NCBI GenBank assembly: GCA_029263435.1
Contig: JAJCXL010000414.1
Coordinates: 1 to 9,619 of the forward strand
Direction: 5' to 3'
Length of the DNA stretch: 9,619 nucleotides
Source: Acidobacteriota bacterium
GTDB lineage: Bacteria > Acidobacteriota > Vicinamibacteria > Marinacidobacterales > SMYC01
Position 1 is the stretch's first letter, and each line of letters begins with the position of its first letter. This document shows positions 5,268 to 9,619 of the stretch, in pieces. Below the pieces are notes generated by a model. That model saw only the letters and a list, made by a program, of their open reading frames with translations, ran no database searches and was not told the origin of the DNA. Position numbers and translations under genes: made by a program.

Positions 5268-7089
5268 GGTCCCTTTCACGTAGGCGTCGGTTCTCGAAAT
5301 GGCGCTCCAGAACGGCTTTCGCGATGGGAGCTGCCGCTCGCCCGCCGCCGCCGATGGCGTGCTCGACGAGCACCGCAATCGCGATCTCAGGATTCTCCCG
5401 CGGCGCATAGCCCACGAACCACGCGTGATTCCGAAGCTCTTCCGGGCGATCCTCATCCCGCGTTTGAGCAATCCGACCCCGAGCCGCCACCTGCGACGTG
5501 CCGGTCTTGCCGCTCACCGCGACCCCGGCCACCCGAGCGCGGCCCGCGGTGCCGACGCCATTTACGGCTTGGAACATCCCTTCCTGGAGCACACGGTAAG
5601 TCTCAGGACGGAGTCCCAAGCGTCTGGCGGCCGGAACATGACGGGCGAGTGGAAAGGGCTCCGGCGGCGAAGCACTCGGTAGCTGACGCAAGAACAACCG
5701 CGGGTGATGGATCTCGCCTCCCGTGCTCACCGCTCCGGCGAGCTGAGCCATCTGCACGGCCGTGACGAGGACCGCTCCTTGTCCTACGGCAACCGACACC
5801 GTCTCGCCCGCGTACCACGGCTCGTTGCGAGCCCGGCGTTTCCAGTCCGGATCCGGAACCAACCCCGAAACTTCATGAGGAAGATCGATCTCGGTGGCCT
5901 TCCCCAGACCGAACAAGCGTGCATATCGAGCGATCGTCTCAATCGGTAACTTCGGAGCGAGACGAAAGAAATAAGAGTTGCAAGACTGGGCGATCGCCTC
6001 CACGAGGTCGACGCTTCCGTGACCGGACGCCCGAGCGCAGTGGAACACGTTACCGTAGAGACGCACAGAGCCCGAGCAAGACATCTCGGTCTCCGCAGTA
6101 ATGATCCCTTCCTCGAGAGCCGCTGTGGCCATCACGAGCTTGAACACCGAGCCCGGCGCGTAGCGGCCTTGAATCGCCCGATTGGACAGAGGATGCCGCT
6201 CGTCGTTCATGAGATCCGACCATTGCTCGTGGTCGAAAGATCCAGAAAAACTGTTCGGGTCGTAAGCGGGGAAGCTCGCGAGTGCCAAGACCTGACCATT
6301 TCGAGGGTCGAGCGCGACGATAGCCCCCGCGCGTTCGCCGAACTCTTCTTGAGCAACTTCATGCAGCGAGAGATCGATCGATAGCTGCACGGATTCTCCC
6401 CACACCGGGAGGATCTGCTCGAGCACTCCTTCTCGCCGACCCACGCTGTTGACCATGATGTTTTGGACCCCGTTCTCGCCCATGAGCGCGGCGTTGTAGA
6501 TCCGCTCGATGCCCGCCTGCCCGACATAGTCGTATTGCTCCGCGCCCGCGAACTCCGCCGCTTCTAGCTGCTCTTCCGAAAGCTGGCCGACGTGCCCCAC
6601 GACGTGAGCCGAGAGCCCGGACATCGGGTAGTAACGGCGCGGGACGAACTGGATATGTGCTCCCGGAAGCTCGAGCTGCCGAGCTTGTACGCGAGACACG
6701 TCGTCGATCCCGATATCTTCCTTGACGAGAGCGGGGCCGAGCCGAGCGAGACGGAGCACCGCGTCTCGATCGACGTCTTCCGGCAACGGCACGAGGCGTT
6801 CGAGCGCTTCGAGGGTCGCCGATCGATCCTCGCTCAACGTCAAGTTGAACGAGGGGCGGTTCTCCGCGATGATGCGGCCGGTGCGATCCAGCACCAATCC
6901 TCGGGGCGCGCTCTCCGGGATCGGACGTACGTGATTTGCGCGAGCCTGGAGCTGATAGGTCGTCCCCCTGGCGATTTGAAGCTGCCAGAACCTCAGCACC
7001 AGCATGCCGAAGACCACGATGATGACGAAACGAAACCCCGCCAGTCGACGCCTCAACGGCCTCAAATCTTCGTAGATGTTCAATCCCAT
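5236..7089 (-). CDS. mrdA: Penicillin-binding protein 2, transpeptidase
   Basis: PBP2 is the class B transpeptidase that crosslinks new glycan strands in the periplasm during elongation. The 617-aa protein starts with a short cytoplasmic tail and one membrane anchor (about 20-36). The pedestal/dimerisation domain includes APRGLVLDRTGRIIAENRPS (61-80) and the YPMSGLSAHVVGHVG block (154-168). All three catalytic motifs of the transpeptidase domain are present: S314-x-x-K317 (PGSVFK), S369-C-N371, and K528-T-G (SGKTGTSQ). The CSG..FHCARASGHG region (338-358) is usual for PBP2. Length is as expected. The start has only a weak AAGAA ribosome binding site, 31 nt after the mreD stop; the MGLNIYEDLRPLRRR N-terminus fits the family. 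The tail (after about 597) is charged and encodes the overlap with rodA. Confidence 0.96.
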   Translation of the reverse strand: MGLNIYEDLRPLRRRLAGFRFVIIVVFGMLVLRFWQLQIARGTTYQLQARANHVRPIPESAPRGLVLDRTGRIIAENRPSFNLTLSEDRSATLEALERLVPLPEDVDRDAVLRLARLGPALVKEDIGIDDVSRVQARQLELPGAHIQFVPRRYYPMSGLSAHVVGHVGQLSEEQLEAAEFAGAEQYDYVGQAGIERIYNAALMGENGVQNIMVNSVGRREGVLEQILPVWGESVQLSIDLSLHEVAQEEFGERAGAIVALDPRNGQVLALASFPAYDPNSFSGSFDHEQWSDLMNDERHPLSNRAIQGRYAPGSVFKLVMATAALEEGIITAETEMSCSGSVRLYGNVFHCARASGHGSVDLVEAIAQSCNSYFFRLAPKLPIETIARYARLFGLGKATEIDLPHEVSGLVPDPDWKRRARNEPWYAGETVSVAVGQGAVLVTAVQMAQLAGAVSTGGEIHHPRLFLRQLPSASPPEPFPLARHVPAARRLGLRPETYRVLQEGMFQAVNGVGTAGRARVAGVAVSGKTGTSQVAARGRIAQTRDEDRPEELRNHAWFVGYAPRENPEIAIAVLVEHAIGGGGRAAAPIAKAVLERHFENRRLRERDHARKTAVAIH

Positions 7090-7121
7090 GAATTCTTAAC
7101 GGGCCGGAAGCAGAAACGACA

Positions 7122-7601
7122 TTAGCGAGAGCGTTTCGCCTTTCTCGGCTCGACCGCCCGTACCAGGAGAATACCAGCTACGGCGTTACTCACGCACACG
7201 TAAATCGGGGTCAACCCTTCACCTAGGACGCGCGACTGCTCGGCGAGCTGGGCGACGGCGACGAGGATGGCAAGATCGACGAGCGTGGCTGCGACAAAAA
7301 ACAACGCCCGCGCCCAAACCCCGCGAACGATGATGAGCCGGCCCACGATCCCCGATAGATAACCGACGGTGGTCTTCGCGATCCCATTGAACCCGAAGAG
7401 CCCGCCGGAGAACGCGTCTTGGATGAGCCCGGCGGTCGTCCCGACGGCGATGCCCGCCACGCGGCCGTGAACCAAACCGAACGTGGCGGCCACGACCGTG
7501 AACAGATCGATCGAGCCACCGAGCCCACGGAAATATCGACCGATGACGGTGTGAACGATGAACGCGACCAAGATCGCGAGAGCGGCTCTAAAAACTTTCA
7601 C
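7122..7601 (-). CDS. mreD: MreD, rod-shape membrane protein
   Basis: MreD is a small inner-membrane protein of the elongasome that works with MreC. The 159-aa product is almost entirely hydrophobic, with about five membrane segments and a basic tail (EPRKAKRSR). It shows the typical GSIDLFTVVAATFGLVHGR and GTTAGLIQDAFSGGLFGFNG (about 29-47 and 54-73) of the family. Sequence conservation in MreD is low, so topology and position in the cluster carry much of the call. The GTG start at 7601 overlaps the mreC stop as GTGA, a standard signal of translational coupling. Confidence 0.92.
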   Translation of the reverse strand: MKVFRAALAILVAFIVHTVIGRYFRGLGGSIDLFTVVAATFGLVHGRVAGIAVGTTAGLIQDAFSGGLFGFNGIAKTTVGYLSGIVGRLIIVRGVWARALFFVAATLVDLAILVAVAQLAEQSRVLGEGLTPIYVCVSNAVAGILLVRAVEPRKAKRSR

Positions 7602-8464
7602 TCGACGCGATCGGTAATATCCGGCTCGGGGACGGCGGGAAGAATGAAAACTTCCTCGAGGCGGTCGAGCTCCGCGGCAGGCTCGACCGTAATCATCTTG
7701 AACAGGTGTGGCCCGTTTCGCACTGACGCGACGCGCCCAATCGCAATTCCTTTGTGGTAGAGACCGTCACTACCCGAAGTGACGATTGGGTCGCCTTCGA
7801 CGACGTCCTCCAGGTTGGCGACGTAGCGCAAGCCCAGACCGGTAGGACTCGCTTGATCGCCTGTGCCGGCGACCACGCCCCTCGTACGGGTGCGTGAGAG
7901 GAGCGCCCCGACGGAACAATCTCGATCGGTGAGAAGCTGCACCTGAGCCACTCGCTTGCCGACGGAAATGACCCGCCCGATGAGCCCTCGCGCACCGACC
8001 ACCGGAGCGTTGAGCTCAACGCCTCGCTCGGTCCCTTGGTTGACGATGAGGCTTCGCGACCACGCGCTCGTATCGATCCCGATGACCTCGGCGGTGATGG
8101 GCTCGTAGGGAAATGGACCGGCGAGCTGCAACTCCTCCGACAATCGCCGGTACGAAGCCACGACGTCGCGCTCGAGCCATAACGCTTGCTCGAGTCGAGC
8201 CACCTTGTCGCGAAGCACATCGTTCTCCGCGCGGACCCCGCGAAGGTCGACGTAGCTATTCCAGACGGAGCCGGCGCCGCCCAATACCGCGTCCGCCCCG
8301 CTTTGGAACGGGGACATGGCGCCCAAGAGTAGGGCGCGAAAAGCGGAGTGACCTCGCTCCGTCGCCACTTGCGACGAGAGAAGCAATGCGTGAAACGAAA
8401 ACGCAATCAGGAACAGGAGGTGACCTCCGCGCGAGCCGAGCGGAGTTCCAATCGTTGTCGCCAT
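7598..8464 (-). CDS. mreC: MreC, rod-shape-determining protein
   Basis: MreC is a bitopic periplasmic scaffold that links MreB/MreD to PBP2 and activates it. The 288-aa product has a membrane anchor (about 15-31) and a coiled coil (about 70-113, WNSYVDLRGVRAENDVLRDK). The beta-rich periplasmic domain carries family motifs ARGLIGRVISVG (158-169), LLTDRDCSVGALL (177-189), VTSGSDGLYHKGIAIGRV (228-245) and EPAAELDRLEEVFIL (261-275). Length is normal. ATG 8464 is the natural start; its ribosome binding site is weak (a GGGGCGAG stretch). Unusually for this cluster, it is separated from mreB by 313 bp that contain a large hairpin ending 36 nt before the start. Confidence 0.95.
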   Translation of the reverse strand: MATTIGTPLGSRGGHLLFLIAFSFHALLLSSQVATERGHSAFRALLLGAMSPFQSGADAVLGGAGSVWNSYVDLRGVRAENDVLRDKVARLEQALWLERDVVASYRRLSEELQLAGPFPYEPITAEVIGIDTSAWSRSLIVNQGTERGVELNAPVVGARGLIGRVISVGKRVAQVQLLTDRDCSVGALLSRTRTRGVVAGTGDQASPTGLGLRYVANLEDVVEGDPIVTSGSDGLYHKGIAIGRVASVRNGPHLFKMITVEPAAELDRLEEVFILPAVPEPDITDRVE

Positions 8465-8500
8465 CGCTAACTCGCCCCGTCGAGCACCCGGATCGCCAAG

Positions 8501-8675
8501 CTAGCAGCCCGTGGTGAAAGTGGGGCTGCATTCGAGGGGCGATGCATCCCGGCTGACTGCGTTGCTCCTCCCTCACATATGCCCAATATTCTCGAGCAGT
8601 CCCCAAGTCGCGCCTTGTCAGCCGGGCGCCTCGCCCCTCTCGGTGCGACGCCCCACTTCCACCACGGACTGCTAG
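8501..8675 (-). repeat. Long nested inverted repeat, RNA hairpin
   Basis: Four nested complementary arm pairs are visible. The outer arms are 8501-8526 and 8650-8675 (26 positions, 24 Watson-Crick). The second pair is gaggggcga 8534-8542 with tcgcccctc 8631-8639 (perfect 9). The third is cccggctgac 8548-8557 with gtcagccggg 8617-8626 (perfect 10). An apical pair is tgctc 8563-8567 with gagca 8594-8598. Internal loops are 7 x 10 and 5 x 4 nt. In minus-strand RNA both outer mismatches become G-U pairs, giving an unbroken 26-bp helix; in plus-strand RNA they are C-A and A-C mismatches. This favours function in the mre-sense transcript. Possible roles are protection of the mreB 3' end, RNase III-type processing, or a dispersed palindromic (REP/MITE-like) repeat. 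It has no U tract, so it is not an obvious intrinsic terminator. Confidence 0.88.
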
Positions 8676-8680
8676 GGAAC

Positions 8681-8698
8681 GAGCCAAACGTTGGGCTC
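8681..8698 (-). other. Small near-palindrome next to the long hairpin
   Basis: GAGCCCAACGTTTGGCTC on the minus strand pairs GAGCC with GGCTC around a further CAACG/TTTG core with one mismatch. It lies 5 nt before the outer arm of the long hairpin in the mre transcript. It could be a protein-binding site or a small accessory stem; no U tract follows. Confidence 0.45.
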
Positions 8699-8777
8699 AT
8701 CGACTCTCAATCCGAGCGTCGCCATTCACAGGTTCAAGGGATTCACAGCCGCCGGGCGTCTCGGGTAGGAAGCGGTC

Positions 8778-9619
8778 TCAGTCCAGGCAAACTTTCCTGA
8801 GCAGCTTGACGTCTTCCAACATGCGACCCGTGCCGAGCACCACGGAAGACAACGGGTCTTCGCCCATGGACACCGGTAGTCCGGTCTCCTCGCGAAGTCT
8901 TTTGTCCAAGTTCTTGAGCAACGCGCCGCCACCGGTGAGAACGATGCCCCGGTCCACGATATCCGCGGAGAGCTCCGGCGGGGTTCGCTCCAGCGCGACC
9001 CGAACGGCGTTGACGAGGATCGCGACCGTCTCTTCGAGAGCTTCTCGAATCTCTTCGTCCGTGATGACGAGAGTCTTCGGAATGCCCTCGATGAGGTTTC
9101 GACCCTTGATCTCCATCGTCATCGGTTTGTCGAGAGGATAGGCCGAGCCGACCTCGATCTTGACTTGCTCCGCGGTGCGCTCGCCGATGAGCAAATTATA
9201 TTTCTTCCGGAGATATTTGATGATGGCTTCGTCCATCTCGTTGCCGGCAACCCTAACGGAGCTGCTATAGACGATGCCGGCCATCGAGATGACGGCAATG
9301 TCCGTCGTGCCCCCGCCGATGTCGACGACCATGTTTCCGGACGGCTCCGTCACGGGAAGACCCGCTCCGATGGCGGCCGCCATCGCTTGATCCACGAGAA
9401 AGACTTCGCTCGCTTTCGCGCGGAGCGCGCTATCTTTTACCGCGCGCTTCTCGACTTGGGTGATCTCGGATGGGATCCCAATCACGATACGGGGAGCCAC
9501 GAGCACCTTCCGATTGTGCGCCTTCTGAATGAAGTAGGCGAGCATCTTCTCGGTGACTTCGAAGTCCGCAATGACGCCGTCTTTCATCGGACGAATCGCG
9601 GTGATCTTGCCGGGCGTGC
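8778..9619 (-). CDS. mreB: MreB, actin-like filament protein (5' truncated)
   Basis: MreB is the bacterial actin homologue that forms ATP-dependent filaments on the inner membrane and guides the elongation machinery. The last 279 codons are visible; about 65 N-terminal residues, including phosphate-1, lie beyond the right edge. The visible part begins TPGKITAIRPMKDGVIADFE, which is typical. It then shows GIPSEITQVEKRAV (about residue 47 of the visible part), LVDQAMAAAIGAGLPV (74-89), phosphate-2 VVDIGGGTTDIAVIS (97-111), the RVAGNEMDEAI block (112-122) and the adenosine motif GIVLTGGGALLKNL (224-237). The C-terminus KLLRKVCLD ends in TGA at 8780. No internal frameshift is seen. An internal ATG at 9587 is not the true start, because the conserved frame continues through to the window edge. 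It is the promoter-proximal mre gene here. Confidence 0.97.
   Translation of the reverse strand, partial: TPGKITAIRPMKDGVIADFEVTEKMLAYFIQKAHNRKVLVAPRIVIGIPSEITQVEKRAVKDSALRAKASEVFLVDQAMAAAIGAGLPVTEPSGNMVVDIGGGTTDIAVISMAGIVYSSSVRVAGNEMDEAIIKYLRKKYNLLIGERTAEQVKIEVGSAYPLDKPMTMEIKGRNLIEGIPKTLVITDEEIREALEETVAILVNAVRVALERTPPELSADIVDRGIVLTGGGALLKNLDKRLREETGLPVSMGEDPLSSVVLGTGRMLEDVKLLRKVCLD

Larger units (their letters stand above)
8465..8777 (-). other. mreB-mreC intergenic spacer
   Basis: This 313-bp gap carries the long hairpin at 8501-8675 and an 18-bp near-palindrome at 8681-8698. An 8-bp direct repeat (attcacag at 8724-8731 and 8741-8748) lies near the mreB stop. I see no convincing promoter and no U tract after either hairpin, so readthrough from mreB into mreC is the simplest reading. 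Minus-strand frames remain open across it, but their translations mirror the palindrome rather than a protein. Confidence 0.7.

Noticed and set aside
4326..5765. 479-codon plus-strand frame opposite rodA and mrdA
   Set aside because: It lies antisense across two well-identified genes; composition is Arg/Gly/His/Glu-rich with no domain.
8501..8675. Rho-independent terminator
   Set aside because: Far too long and with no U tract after the stem in either direction.
8465..8698. Integron attC-like site, suggested by the long palindrome and a GTTGGGC at 8690-8696
   Set aside because: No matching RYYYAAC partner at the other end, helices are longer than usual for attC, and no integrase is present.
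8467..8700. Minus-strand open frame of 77 codons filling the mreB-mreC gap, ending 2 nt before mreC
   Set aside because: It runs through both arms of the hairpin, has no ribosome binding site, and its Trp/Arg/Pro-rich translation looks like no known protein.

Overview
The window is a high-GC piece of a Gram-negative chromosome. It is dominated by the cell-elongation (elongasome) operon, which reads right to left on the minus strand: mreB (5' end beyond the window), mreC, mreD, mrdA (PBP2), rodA, and then, after a 469-bp spacer, an RNase E/G family gene (rng). I recall the order mreBCD-mrdA-rodA-rng from Acidobacteriota and some deltaproteobacterial lineages. A family-9 (heptosyltransferase-like) glycosyltransferase also fits a diderm. 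My best guess is Acidobacteriota, but this rests on gene order and style only.

Layout. Positions 1-234 hold no gene I can support, only a 12-bp-stem hairpin at 152-193. A small unrecognised protein gene lies at 235-576 (minus) with a good ribosome binding site and a sigma-54-like promoter motif upstream. A family-9 glycosyltransferase occupies 844-1743 (minus). It diverges from a small secreted TPR protein at 1894-2214 (plus), and between them lies a 24-bp tandem repeat (1745-1833) that abuts the glycosyltransferase start codon. The TPR gene runs tail to tail into rng (2198-3706, minus), overlapping it by 17 bp. The spacer 3707-4175 looks like an rng leader, with a candidate promoter, small hairpins and 9-bp repeats. 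rodA (4176-5267), mrdA (5236-7089), mreD (7122-7601), mreC (7598-8464) and mreB (8778 to the edge) follow.

Function. MreB filaments, MreC and MreD organise the elongation machinery, RodA polymerises glycan strands from lipid II, and PBP2 crosslinks them. Gene packing matches this partnership: mreC/mreD overlap by 4 nt (GTGA) and mrdA/rodA by 32 nt. The one loose joint inside the core operon is the 313-bp mreB-mreC gap.

The most notable non-coding feature is in that gap. A near-perfect nested inverted repeat at 8501-8675 can fold into one long hairpin with helices of 26, 9, 10 and about 5 bp. Both mismatches in the outer helix become G-U wobble pairs only in the mre-sense RNA. This suggests a structured element in the mreB-mreC transcript, acting for example as an mRNA stabiliser or processing site that uncouples mreB from mreC, or alternatively a dispersed palindromic repeat that landed there.
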